From contig NW_006921534.1 of assembly GCF_000340215.1 (NCBI RefSeq), forward strand, positions 2,809,057 to 2,873,056: a stretch of DNA of 64,000 nt, in the 5' to 3' direction. The notes under the pieces were generated by a model, which saw only the letters and a program-made list of their open reading frames with translations, ran no database searches and was not told the DNA's origin. The DNA comes from Pseudocercospora fijiensis CIRAD86 (Eukaryota > Ascomycota > Dothideomycetes > Mycosphaerellales > Mycosphaerellaceae). A program made the translations under genes and the position numbers. Below are positions 31,441-43,259 of this stretch, piece by piece. Numbering within the stretch: position 1 is the first letter of the stretch; the number at the start of each line of letters is the position of its first letter.

Positions 31441-32841
31441 ATTCAACGGATCGAGAAACACCCTCGCTCAATCGGCAGATACTCCCCAGCATGGCACCAC
31501 CTTTCATGCTCATAGAAGCAAAATGCGGAGAAAGAGGATGTCTGGCTCGAAAGCCTCATGCATTCGTCATCAAGAGAGCGGCAGCAGCGGCAGTATTGTT
31601 GTCACAGCGTGCGGGACACAACAAACATTGGCTTTCGGCGCTGAGAAGGCGGATGTCATCAATGATCAGGCAATGGACGCTGCGAGACTCGGCGAAAGTC
31701 TTTACAAAAAGAGATGAAGATTTGGGATGATAACAGCGAGCAGAGAGACCTCATCAACAGCCGCCAGGGTAGTAGCTATGATGATGGTCGAGCCTGTTGC
31801 TCGACGGTCTCGCCCCTGCAGCGTCCGTATGACCCTTCTCCCACACTTCGTCCGTGGCGAGGTAGCAATCGCCCGTACACCATGACACTACTCCGCTCGA
31901 TGAAGACGAGCAGTCCAAGCACAACGCATGCATCCGGTGCAGCGCTATGGTTGCAGCCTTGATTCTGATGATGCTGCTGCTTTTGATAGTGCGATGTGCT
32001 CGACTGTGCAGCTTTGATGGCAGAAGCTAAGGTCTCTTGGCCGTTGTGTACTCGACGTGATACCAACACCACGTCTCCTTGATCGAGTGATCTTGGTTCA
32101 AAGACATTGCCTAATTTGCACAGCAAGTCTCTTGATGCATGGTTCGAGAAGGGTCGTCAAGCCTTGGAACTTCTGATCAAGCTCCATGTATCCTCTTCGA
32201 CGCCCTCCATAGCATACAATAATGGTGCCGAGCTCGTCCAGCTTTTTTGAGTGAGAGCTAAGTTTCGGGGAAGATTGGAGTCTTTCGGTGAGACAAGACC
32301 ATATATCTCACACAGTCGGCCGCTGTCCCCGAGTAACTCCTCTGCAACAAAGGCGCCGGAGGGTCTGGGTTGCTCTTGCAGGATGATGAGCTTGAGTAGA
32401 TATTCTGTGGCCCGGCTGGATGTCGACCATCTCCTTTACGGATCCGTGGGACAGCTTCCACGTCGATTCCCAAGAATGGGAGGCTGTGCTGCATAGGGAG
32501 GTGTACGGAAGTAATCAAGTGTGAAAGCCAAGTCGCTACTCCTTTCTCCACTTCCCCGAGGCAATCTCCCCCACACGGTATATGGCTGAGTAATCAACCG
32601 TTCGGCAATATTAGGTAGGCTGGCCATAGACCAAGTCAGACGTGCAGCCTCGATCTGTAGACTGCAATAAGGCGAGGAGAGGAGAGGAGGCTGGGGCATT
32701 GCGGTATACTGCAAGGGTGGTCACGTGGTTCTATCCCTGGCCGCTGTGGTTGGCTCGGCAGCATCCGGCTCGGCTGATCCGTGCGCGTTTGTCCACTTCC
32801 ATTCGACCTCGAGTCTCGAATTGACTCTCGACTTTCAAACG

Positions 32842-32900
32842 ACTACACCCACACCTACACCCACACCTACACCCACACCTACACCCACACCTACACCTGC
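32842..32900. repeat. 12-bp minisatellite (ACACCCACACCT)n
   Basis: About five tandem copies of CTACACCCACAC, with the last unit ending ACCTGCACC. It is not a telomeric CCCTAA repeat. Confidence 0.95.
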
Positions 32901-33110
32901 ACCGCCGTGTCACATGCAACTCAGCTCGTCGCAGGCTAGCACACACGACGCATTCCTGTCGACCTGCAAAGCTTGTTGCCCTCCGCTACACACTTCCATT
33001 CCAATGCAGATGCTGTCTCCAGCACTGATGCTAGAATCTCGCCTCGATGCATGCGGATCGGGAGCGCGCGCTGAACCACAGTCTGTCGCGACCGGGAGGA
33101 GACGACGACC

Positions 33111-36100
33111 ATGAAATTGAGCGGAATGGAACTTCCAAACTCCTCCATAATGTAAGTCGGGTGCTGCATGACACTGCTCAATTCTCGCAAGGATGATCAT
33201 CTGGTAAAAGGGCTGATCGCGGTTCCTCATGGTTGCGGCTTTCGCATGCAGCCTTTGAAGCCCACTTGACGACCAAAAATCAAAAACTGAAAAGATCTGA
33301 GACGCACATCACACATCACTCCTGCTTTTGTCACTTTCAAACAGAACGGCACTTACACCTCATAGGCAAGCGATAGAACTATAGAACTTTTCCCGAAACA
33401 GACCTGGTATGATCCACCAGAAAGCAATCGACAAGCCCACCAACAAAAGCCACATCACGACTCAGAGCGACTCGGTGGAGAGGAACGCAGATCTTCTCCA
33501 CCTGCTGAGACAGGTCGGCATACGATTGCGCGTATTCCAAGAACCCCGGATCGCTCCAATTCTGCACCCGACCGTCCTGATGACTTCAGCTTTAAGAACG
33601 CCGCTGCTTTGAGGCGCGAACATTCGCCATCATTGGCGCGAAGACAACCCTCGTCACCCCACTTTGCTCATTCCCCCGGATATCCATCTCTAGGCGAATC
33701 TCCAGGAGGACGACGTTCTCCTCAAGCATTGCACCATGGAGCGCCCAAGCACCCAGTCCGAAATCTTACTTCGAGCAAGCCCGCTCTGCCGCCTCCACGA
33801 GCCGTGACAGGCATACGACCTACTCCGACAACAGAACCGACAAGCAACTCTACTACGACCTCTTGGAATAAATTCCCCCCGGTCCATCCGTCACTCAAAA
33901 GTCGTCCCCATATTCACCTCACTGCCGGCAAAATATGTGATTCGTTGGCTGCTTATCAAACCATCAGATGGCACATTCAGCGATTTAATCCTGTTGGCAC
34001 TTGGGTCGATGACAATGGGTACTACATCGTGTTTCCCAGGACTGATGCTGGCCTGAAAGATATGGCTAGCTGTAAGAAAGCTCATCACAATACCAAGGTA
34101 CTTGACAGATATCTTCTCAACATGCAGCTTTATCCAGATGGACAGCTGCCAGGAGGCAAGATCCCCGAGACAAGTATCGTTGGCACAGATGAAGTGTCAC
34201 CGAAGAAATCGTACTCGAAAGGCTACCGCGTGCAAAACTCATCATCCCTTCATACTTTTGTCCACCACGCTTCCGACGAGGCAGCGGTGGCAGGTTCCAG
34301 CTCTTCGCCACAGCCTTCCGCCCGTTTGCAACAGCTCCGAAAGCTCTTTCCAGTGCGCAGTCCTTCGCCCCTCGAGCCCGATTCTACGTTGCTACTGCAA
34401 GTTCCACACAACTCTCAAGGCGCCTCAAATGTGGAAAAGGACGATGCCACTTCCACCATCAGTGGTACCACCTCATCAAGTCGCAACAAGATGGGTTCTC
34501 AGAGTTGCCACAAATGTCCAAGTATAGGCGGTCAGCTGTTCAATTGTACGACATGCCAGAGACGCTATCATCGGCAGTGCCTCCCATTGCACATAACTCC
34601 AGATGACATAGATCAGTGGTGGCAATGCGAACGATGTGTGCGAAAAGGCATTCCAAAGCGCTCTGAAGGAGATCAAATGTCCACTAGTCACGAAGGCGAG
34701 CAAGTTTCCGCTTGCTCGTCTCAAGCTCGGCCCGCAATCGGAGATGCGCAAGAAGTAGCTGCGCCTGTAAACATGGCAACAGCTACGAAAACAACCACTA
34801 CTCACCAAGGGCAGCGCCACTCCACGAGGCCAGGAGCCGTTTTATCTCAAAACCCCGCAGCTGCTGTTCAATCTCGAAGCGAGACATCAATTGAGGCATG
34901 TCCTGCCGCCGCACTTGCGACCACCCGACACGATTTCGTCGGGTCACCGCATGCGGATCGAAGGTCTGGGCCACAGCAGTTGAATATGGCGCCGCCGGCC
35001 AGAAATACGATATTGCAAGGTCCGCTGGAGGATATCGTTGATACTCCCGTAACAGAGGCTGCTGATGACGTGGTCGAGAAAAGGTTCTCCTTGGGTGCCC
35101 ACAAGCCATCGATAAATGTCGAGACAGCCGCCAAACAGAGTCTAATCATCAAGAGCGCGAAGAAGGCAACAGATCCGACGTTGCGAGCCGATCACCATGC
35201 CATATCAGCCGAACCTGGCGCCTCAGTCCCGAGACGAGACGAGCACCTTGTCGACAACTTTCGTCCTGTACCCTCTGCAATGAAAGAGCTTGCCGCTGAG
35301 GGTTTGAGATCAGTGGGTGAGAGCGAGACTCCGCCGAAAGCCAAGACGGCGCAGGCGCAACATAATGACGTTGGACCCGATCCTAAGGCGTCAGAGAAGA
35401 CTGATGTCGGTCGCAGTATGGGAGTAGAGCCTGCTTCTCACATAGGTGGCCAAGCTTCACGCCACCCTCTTCCTGTGACTGGACCGACCGCACCTGTCAT
35501 CGACAAGGTTGCGTCGTGCGCACCGCCAGCAGACAGCGTGCTGGAGCATCGCACTCTACCAAGACGATCAATTACGAAAGCAAAGCGAAATCCTATTGCG
35601 CCGGTCTCTTGCAGCATTTGCAACATAACAAAAGTTCCGCGCCACCCATCCGGTCGTTCGATTTGCACCAAATGCAAGCGCAGCGATATCATCCAGAAGG
35701 CAAACTCCAGCGTTATAGATGCCAGACCTCCATTAGAACCTCTGGAAATGGCTACGGACTCGCCCAAGACTGCTCGGCTCGCTTCCTCCTGTCTCTCAGT
35801 GACCTCGAGACAGCAAGCATTAGTCGCCGGTGTCGATGAAACCGACCAATCAACAAATACACACACTGGGAACGGCGAACCGGCTGCACCTCCGATTACA
35901 TCAACAGCACCTTCCGTACCTCAGAAACGGAAGCCCGAGCTAACTTCTCGCTTGAAGGAGAGCGAAGACGTGTTTGACCTCGGTAATTCGAAGCAGCGGC
36001 CGAAGGACACATACTGGAAGCTCATCTCCATGGCACTTTGCGCAGCGCCGGAGCACCGACTGCTGCCGACAGGCGTTGTCTCCTGGGTTTCCGAGAACAT

Positions 36101-37235
36101 TCCAGGCTACAGCCAGAAAGAAGGCCCCTGGACTGGTTCAATCAAAGCGTCAATGATTCACAACAATCATGGAAGTTTGGGAAAGCAGATCTGCTCAGCC
36201 GTAACCGTTCGTAGTTCTGATGGTAACCTCGAGAAGTGGTATGAATTGCTACCCGGACTGGAGTTCAAATTGATGCAATGGGACTCTGTCCTGCAGAGAC
36301 CATTCATGGAGGCGTCTCCTCTCAGCCCTAGTGTTGTCGAATCTCAAACCGAAAGCAAGCTGATTGTGAATGAGGAAGTGACGGAACCATGGAACAACCG
36401 GGATAGCATCGCCAAGAAACGGCGTGTGCAGCTTGGCAAAGACACAGGCTCTTTATCGCAATTGCAGTCATTTGACGACAGCATGAGATTCACGCAAGAA
36501 GCGATGACAAAGAAGTGCGCAACTGTCGACGAAGAATCCTCCGAAGACGAGCCCCTCGCTCGTGCTGCGCGCCGGCAGCAACTTCACCAACGCTCGAATC
36601 TCGCGCTCACAACAGGAGGCTCCAACGACTGTGATGGCCAAGCCGGAGGTGACCCGATGGAAATTGATGAGGTCTCGACGCGTCTGACCTCTGCCGCTCA
36701 AAGTCCCCCCAGATCACCAGATGAAGGACCGAGAGTATTCGAGGAGATTGACGATGACATCTCGCTTGCAATTACGCCAGAGCAGGAAGATGACCAGAGT
36801 GAGCTGCGTCATCTTATCAGGCTGGAAGAATCAGACGCAGTCTCTACAGAGCGATCTTTATTCGAGGCCTGGCCAGAATACGACCCGAAAAATCAATTCG
36901 ACGCCGCTGCAAAAATTGCCGAAATCGAGAAGCGGCCGCGGAAGAAGCAGCTATTTGGCAAGCCTGCATTCTACTCCCCCCTCGGCGAGCAGCCCTTCCT
37001 CCGCGTTCACAAGCCCCACACATCTAGTACGGCCAAGTCCCCTGTCAAACGTGCAAGCAAGTCGAATGTGCGTGAGGCGCAGAATAAGATCGACGCCACC
37101 ACTGTACGGACTTTTGATAGTCTGGATGAATTCTTTGGGCTTAAGGGTGTGGATCTGGTACCCATCATCGAGGACGGTCAAATCTGCTTCAGACATAGGA
37201 ATGGCAGGAGAGGAGTGTTCAAAACTGGCATCTGA
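33111..37235 (+). CDS. PHD-finger protein with a forkhead-like winged-helix segment
   Basis: Likely nuclear chromatin or transcription factor of about 1290 residues. The main exon is open from about 33377 to the stop at 37235; its ATG-less start and an upstream ATG exon (33111-33151 ending at GTAAGT) suggest a first intron of ~225 bp with the acceptor between 33365 and 33401. Visible: a Pro/Ser-rich N-terminus; a conserved-looking block FNPVGTWVDDNGYYIVFPRT (about 33980-34045); a PHD finger (CHKCPSIGGQLFNCTTCQRR, then YHRQCLPL, WWQCERC; about 34505-34640); a second CxxC...CxxC pair (CSICNITK...CTKCKRSD, about 35610-35680); a winged-helix block YWKLISMALCAAPEHRLLP ... WTGSIKASMIHNNHG (about 36010-36180), reminiscent of forkhead; and long disordered acidic/Ser stretches. 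PHD fingers read histone tails. No exact orthologue is named. Confidence 0.75.
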
Positions 37236-37789
37236 ACTATGGAGCTCGCTTCGTGTGGACTGCAGATGTAGACTTACGACGGTATTAAGCATAGCGACTG
37301 GCGTTCGGGCGGGTATGAAGACCATGAAGTATCGCGTTCAAGCATCGCACTTACGAAGAAATGTATACAATAGCGACGATGCTGTTTGTGCAAGGAGCCT
37401 TCAATCTTGCCGTGTGCAGCTCCGCAGATAGTCCGCTTGCCGCACACGTCCGCACGCCGGCAGATCTCCCTCTGGACGTCAGATCTTGGCGTAGGTGGTA
37501 GGAATGGACGATGAATCGAGGTTGGACACTGCGAGTAGAGTTAAGGGACGGATTTGGAAGGGCATCGAGGGCACATCTGAGATGCACAAGTTATTGAGAA
37601 TTAGATCATCTCGGAACCAAGTGACGGCTCGTAAGCCATCGTTGCATTAGTCATGCTCATCTATACTGTACACTTCTTTGCATGCGCCATCAACACCTTG
37701 TTGAACGCCTTCGCTATGCCCGCGGGAATCAAGTATGAAGTGCTAAGCTCCTCGTCCTCGGAAGTTGAAAGGCGATGACCCATCGCGCG
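37236..37789. other. Intergenic between convergent genes; nothing recognised
   Basis: 3' flanks of the PHD-finger gene and of Nem1. No repeat or convincing frame. Confidence 0.4.
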
Positions 37790-38898
37790 CTACGCTTGAG
37801 TAGCTTGGCCCTGTCGAAGCGCAAGGACGGCGCGCACGTCAGTCGCATATTGAATTGCCTCCAGAAATGGAATGAGGGTGATCAGCTCTTTATCGGTAGG
37901 GTCGCTTATCCAGCCTTCGATGGGGATCGCGTTATCTGTAGCGACGTTAGCAAGGGAGATGTCGAAAGGAATGTTGGTTCAGACTCACCTTCGTGAAAGA
38001 TGTAACTCATGGGGCTGTTATCCAAGATCATGACCTTACTCAGGTCAGGCTCCACTTGTGCCAAATCCTTGATATATGCACCGTTCCTGTACGTGCAGTG
38101 TTGTCGATAATACCTTCCCGAGAAGTACTTCCGCTCGCGTTCGACCCAATCAATGACCGGGTCGGCGTACTCTTGAACAGATGCAGTGAAGACTACCAAG
38201 TTAAACCATTTAGCAACTTTGCGCAAGAATTCGTGACATGCGGGTCGCTCGTGTACGAAGTAGAGGATGGGCACACCGGTACCAATCTGCACGCCTGCGC
38301 TAGTCATAGGGCCTGCGAGTCTGACTTCAACCATGTGTCCAGTTGACATGCGACCCCCTTTGGCCATGGAGTGGATGAGGGTTTCGTCAAGATCTATGAT
38401 GAGTGTCTTCTTGGGAGTTCCGGAAGGAGCGCCTATATAGCTCGGCTGTCTCCTGGGAACAAGCGGGCGTGGCACTTGAGGCTGTCGAGGATATTTGGTT
38501 AGCTTCGCGGCTCCGGCTGGCGAAGTCGGTGACTTCAGTTCGGAGGCGACTCTGGCAATATCGTCTTGCGACACCTGCTTGCTCTTCGCCTTGGAAGGCT
38601 TCCTCTTTCGCAAGGCATCCTCTCTTATACGAATGCTCTTCCGAGGCAGGCTCTCTTCGCTTTGCTGGCTTGCTGCGGTCTTGGAGCGGGTATGTCTGGC
38701 TGGGCTGTCCTCCCCATCGGATGTCTGGTAGGAAGCAGTGGAGGCATTGCTGTCCACACTTGGACTCCGTCGTGACGAATGCCTTTTTGGTTGGGGCCGT
38801 GTCTTCTCGCGCTCGTGCTTCTCAAACTCGGCACCAAGGCCTACCTGATGCGCATCGTTCCTGCGTCTCCGCCTCGATAGCATGTTCTTGAAGTTCAT
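37790..38898 (-). CDS. NEM1: Nem1-type protein phosphatase, N-terminus cut off by a transposon fragment
   Basis: Nem1 with Spo7 dephosphorylates the lipin Pah1 at the nuclear envelope/ER. Exons 38898-37989 and 37935-37790 (53-bp intron: GTGAGT, GCTAACG, CTACAG) give 351 residues. The HAD/FCP catalytic motif is TLIIDLDETLIHS with Asp at about 169 and 171; later motifs are LVVFTASVQEYADPVIDWVE and KVMILDNSPMSYIFHE; the end is PIEGWISDPTDKELITLIPF. Family members carry an N-terminal membrane region before the MNFKNMLSRRRRR start used here. In frame upstream only FSALLPL survives, then the sequence becomes Ty3/gypsy reverse transcriptase. The phosphatase domain is intact but the membrane anchor is lost, so either the protein is mislocalised or the gene is a recent casualty. 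Confidence 0.85.
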
Positions 38899-38920
38899 CA
38901 GAGGTAGCAGCGCGGAAAAG

Positions 38921-40930
38921 TAGTATCGGTTTAAGGCCTCGAATACCTTATCGAGATAGTATAGATGTTCCTCTAGCGTCTTGCTATAAATTACGATATC
39001 GTTAATAAAAGCTTTAGCGAACCTATTAAGTCCTTCCGTTCGTAGGATTCTATCGATTTGTCGCTATACGTAGGGCAGCGCGTCTAAGAAACGAGGCTTC
39101 GGCGTAATAGTAGCCTACGTCGAGGGCGACGCTATTACTAAAAATCCTAGTAAAATAAGGACGTAACTAATTTCTAGTAAGAGTCTTGCTTCTTGCGCTA
39201 AGCGAAGGGCTTTATAGGCTAAGGCTTAGCCTTATCGAAGGTCTTCTTAGCGCCCCTTAATTATAACTTGTCGCTTGCTAATTCTTAACAGTCTTAAGGC
39301 TTCCGAAAGCGTTAGTCGCTTCGACCTTAGTCGCGGCGAGGCGGCGGCGGCTATAAAGAATATACGGAGTTAGTCTAAGGCTTCCTAGAGCCTTCCTATC
39401 GATCTGTCTATTAATAGCTCGGTCGGAAGTTCTAGTCTCGATTACGCTATAGTTACTTACCCGCTAAGCGGGTAGGGAATAGTCTTAATAAAGAACCGGT
39501 AATAGTAGTTATATTGCGGCGGTTTAGTTGTCGTACTAGTTTAACCTACGCTAGTTGCTCCTCCTTAAGCCTCTACCTAAATAATACGATCGTATCCTCT
39601 TCTCTCGGTAGCCGAATGCTACGTCGTAGCTCTACGTCGATACTATTCTATATATACGTTAGCTACTAGCTTTTATTAACTAGGCCGGCGTTACGTATAT
39701 AGCGTATTACCTCGCTAAGGTAGGTATCTATACTACGTCGGTTGCCTACGTCTAATAACGTATATTTAAGCCGCGTTAGCTCGTTTAGCGACTTAGATAG
39801 TAGCGTCTAGAAGTTCTCTCGTAGCGTCGTAAACTAATAGTCTAGACCTAGTACGTAGCGAAGGCCCTATTTCGCTAGGTTGTTAAGCGTGTTAGTATAC
39901 TAGGTTAAGGCCGTTCCTCGTAGTAGTACGGGGATTCTAGACTTAACTCGATCGTTACTACGATATACTATAACATCCTTAAGTCGTTTAATAAAGATAT
40001 TAATATCTTAGAAGAAGGTATTAGATCCTACGATACTTAGGTCGTCGTCTCCTTTCGATAGGTCTAGCTAGAAGAAGCTAATTTCCTAGTCCTATATTCG
40101 GTTTAGGTTGCTAGCCTCGTTAAAGATAGGCATACTATTTCTATTTCTATTGCCTACTATAGGAGCCTAGCCTGCTAGTACCTAGGCAACTACCGCCTAA
40201 ATAGCGGCTATTATTTCCGCCGAGATAGCGTCCCCTTATTCCGCTATAGTAGGAGGCTAGACGCTCGTTGCCTATATAGTTACTATTATAGGTTAAGCCG
40301 TCGACGTAGTCGAAAGTCGTATACTTATAGTAGAGGTCGCTATTATTATTATTATATTAGGCGATTGCCGTAGAGGCTATTAAGGCTGTTATAACTGCTA
40401 TTGCGATCTAGAGGCAGCTGCCCTTAGCTTAGAAAGTAACTTCCCCTTTATAAGTAAGTATCTTCTAGACCTACTTACTATAGTAGTCGCTAATAGTAAA
40501 TTTAGCCTATACCTTCTCCTATAGAACTATAGGAACGAGTTCTATATAGGCTGTCGGTATACCGGTAAGTCGAGCTACTTAGGGGGATAGGTCTCTATCG
40601 CCTAAAAGTTCTATAGAAAGCGTTCTAGATAAGATCTAACCTTTATATTAGTAATCCGGTTAGTTCGTACGTATATAGCGAAAGCGCGGTCGTCGTCTAT
40701 AGGGTTTATACAGATATGCGTTGCCCCGTATATACGGTTGCGTAGTAGTAGGGGGAAGTAGTTAGACTCTTAGTCGGATCCGTCTAATCTAGTTACCTCG
40801 TCCTAGTAGCGTTTTAAATAACTTCTAGTAGTACGAGGGTTTAGTGCGAGCGAAGCTACTAATTGTTATAAAGTTGAGATTGATAATGATTATATAGAGG
40901 AGGAAGGCTAATTACAAAGGTAGGCCGTCG
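38921..40930 (-). mobile_element. RIP-damaged Ty3/gypsy fragment (reverse transcriptase side abutting NEM1)
   Basis: The stretch is CpA-poor and packed with TAG/CTA/TAA triplets. On the minus strand at about 38920-39080 it reads RQIDRILRTEGLNRF, AKAFINDIVIYS and KTLEEHLYYLDKVFEALNR. This is the catalytic region of a gypsy-type reverse transcriptase (normally DD in the YxDD box; here ND) with a TAG inside. The element is cut right after this motif at the NEM1 junction. On the right it ends near 40925, about 110 bp before eIF2B-beta. No LTRs were found at either end. The rest is too mutated to translate by eye. Confidence 0.75.
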
Positions 40931-41036
40931 CCTCATTAGTCAGCCAGCCCCTGGACCGTTACTTCCTTGTTCCGTAACACTGCTTCTGTGTCCGTACACA
41001 ACCAAACCTCGACATCGCATCAACACCACAGCCAAA

Positions 41037-42690
41037 ATGCCGGGCGCCCTCCGAGTCCAGACGCCCTCTCTGAGCACATTTCTCAAAGCACGCAAGACGC
41101 AAGATGTCGAAACGCTAATTGAACTCCTCGTATCTCTCCTGAAGCGGCGCCAGATCAAAAACTCGAGACCTTGCGCCATTGCGACGGCCAACCTATTACA
41201 AAGCGTGGTTGCAGAGCGAAGATGGCCAGATGCGCAGACCTTGGTGCGAAGAATCCGAGATGTCGGGCGAAAGCTGGTGGCCGCTCAGCCTCGCGAGATG
41301 GCAGTTGGTAAGTGCTTCAATCCCGTCGGTCAGAGGCGCTATATTGCTTCGGCCCTAGCTTCTATATGTGAGCGCACTTGGAATTCGAGACACCCACTGA
41401 TCCTCGGAAGGCAATATTGTCCGACGAGTCTTGGGCGTTGTTCGTGAAGTGGCAGAAGACGATGAGCCCGACTTGAGTAGCTCCGTCGACAGCCTCCCGA
41501 GTCCTGCTCAAGGCCAGGAGCATTCTTCTTCGAGACCACGTCTTCCCACAAACATCTCATCTTTCAGCCCACTGAATCATGCCGGAGCTCTACCTCAGAC
41601 TGCGCACACACAGACAGGTAGCAGTGATGCGCCATTGCCCACCACTCTGACGAACCAGCGACCTGCCATGCCTGGCGCGGCAAGTTCTTACGCTGGCCAA
41701 GCACCACATCTGAACTCCTTATTTGGCATTTTTCAGCAACCGACAGGAGTCTCTCCGTTGGGTACGCCACCTGTTAAAGACTCGCCTTCAATCAAAGGCC
41801 AGAAGAAGGATGCCAACGAGAAGATCGATGTCAAGGCAGAAGTCTTGAACGGCATTTCGGAACTCCTGGAGGAGCTCGAAATCGTGGACGAACAGATCGC
41901 AGAATCAGCTCTGCATCACATCCATTCAAACGAGATCATCCTTACGCATACTTCAAGCCAGACAGTGCAGCGATTTCTCATCACAGCAGCACGGAAACGC
42001 AAGTTCACCGTTGTCTGCGCCGAAGCATATCCCAATGACCATGCCGATACGCATGCTACCATCGTCAACGGTGGCGTCAAGCAAGGAGAAGACGAAGAAG
42101 AAGAGCGGTGGAAAGCACTCACGGCCATGGGTATCAAAGTCATCGTGATCCCCGACTCTGCCGTGTTCGCCCTGATGGCTCGCATCAACAAAGTCATTCT
42201 TGCACCTCACACTGTCCTCGCCAATGGTTCGCTGATCGCGGCGGCCGGAGCAAGCACTATCGCGCAAGCGGCTAAAGTACATCATGTTCCAGTCGTTGTA
42301 CTGAGCGGCGTCTATAAACTGAGTCCCGTCTACCCATTCAACACAGATGAGCTCATTGAACACGGTAAGTCGAATGCCCTGCCAATTTCAGCTTCAGATT
42401 CAGCTTTGGAGGCGCTGGACTAGGGCTGGCGACTAAAGCCAGTGCCGCCCAACAAGCGCTTCTAGATCGATTGCTGACAATATGCAGGTGACCCGGGAAA
42501 AGTCGTCAGTTACCAAGACGGCGAATTCATGGACAAGGTTGATGTCGTCAACCCCATCTACGACCATGTCGATGCCGATCTGGTCGATCTTTACATCACC
42601 AATCTCGGCGGACATGCGCCCAGCTATCTCTACCGTATAGTCGCAGATCATTATCGAGTCGAAGACATCGATCTCAGCGCCAAAGTCTAG
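41037..42690 (+). CDS. GCD7: Translation initiation factor eIF2B subunit beta
   Basis: Regulatory subunit of eIF2B, the GDP/GTP exchange factor for eIF2 and target of eIF2-alpha phosphorylation. Exons 41037-41307, 41411-42364 and 42488-42690 (introns of 103 and 123 bp, longer than most here) give 475 residues. The N-terminal helical domain (SLSTFLKARKTQDVETLIEL, then LVRRIRDVGRKLVAAQPREM) is followed by a Ser/Pro insert and the Rossmann-like domain: ALHHIHSNEIILTHTSSQTV, RKRKFTVVCAEAYP, IKVIVIPDSAVFALMARINK, then VILAPHTVLANGSLIAAAGA. Exon 3 ends NPIYDHVDADLVDLYITNLG and HAPSYLYRIV. All family blocks are intact despite the transposon fragment about 110 bp upstream of the start. Confidence 0.93.
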
Positions 42691-43259
42691 GAGGTTTCGG
42701 CTACTGGGGTCGGAGGTAATGCGCATAGGCTTGGGATGAGGAGAGAAAGCTTGGGCGGAAGCAGGAAGAAGAGCGCAAAGGCGTACCCACAGACGCCGTT
42801 TCCAGCATTGCAGGCGCTTCTGAAGGAGGCCAAATAGTGAGCTGATAGATTCAGATTCAGCACGTGGTGAGCTCATGAAGAGTCAGAGCGAGATTAGAAT
42901 CATGCTCGCTTTGATACCACAAATCATACTTTTAAGATCCTTAAATGCCCGGCGCTGTTGCTGCAAGAGCGTCATTTCTACGACTGTACGTGCCTACAAA
43001 GCCCTGGGAACTCGTGAAGTCGTCGTTAGAGAGAGGCAGGATTGATCAGCAGCACAATTGATGTTGTCCAAAGATTTTTTCATCCTTTCTCATTATCATT
43101 ATTAAGAATAAATATCGCTAATGCATACATATATCGCTCGAATCTTTTTGGGTAATTCATACACGCCGCCACCCACCCATTTTTTTCCCCCATTCCTGTG
43201 CCCGCAAGACATTTTGTTTTTTTTTCTTTCTAAAATTCGCTCAATCGCTGCTCTAAAGT
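42691..43259. other. Intergenic between convergent genes; nothing recognised
   Basis: 3' flanks of eIF2B-beta and of the wall-protein gene. The right part is T-rich (around 43070-43230), as expected for a 3' region of the minus-strand gene. No repeat seen. Confidence 0.4.

Larger units (their letters stand above)
23669..33110. other. 9.4-kb gene desert of normal composition with scattered old duplications
   Basis: No recognised protein, RNA gene or transposon. Many open frames of 60-250 codons occur on all frames because the base composition is rich in G/C, but none forms a coherent exon chain or a known domain. Short imperfect direct repeats are frequent and several larger ones are listed separately. 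Unlike the transposon islands to the right, the stretch lacks the TAG/TAA-rich, CpA-poor look of RIP. It may hold lineage-specific or non-coding genes, or remains of very old elements; I cannot decide. Confidence 0.5.

Noticed and set aside
32842..32900. Telomere-like repeat
   Set aside because: The 12-bp unit ACACCCACACCT is not the CCCTAA repeat of filamentous fungi, is short and is flanked by unique sequence.
38921..40930. The same gypsy family as the nested element
   Set aside because: The readable reverse transcriptase pieces differ (KTLEEHL type against KTREDY type), so I treat them as different families.
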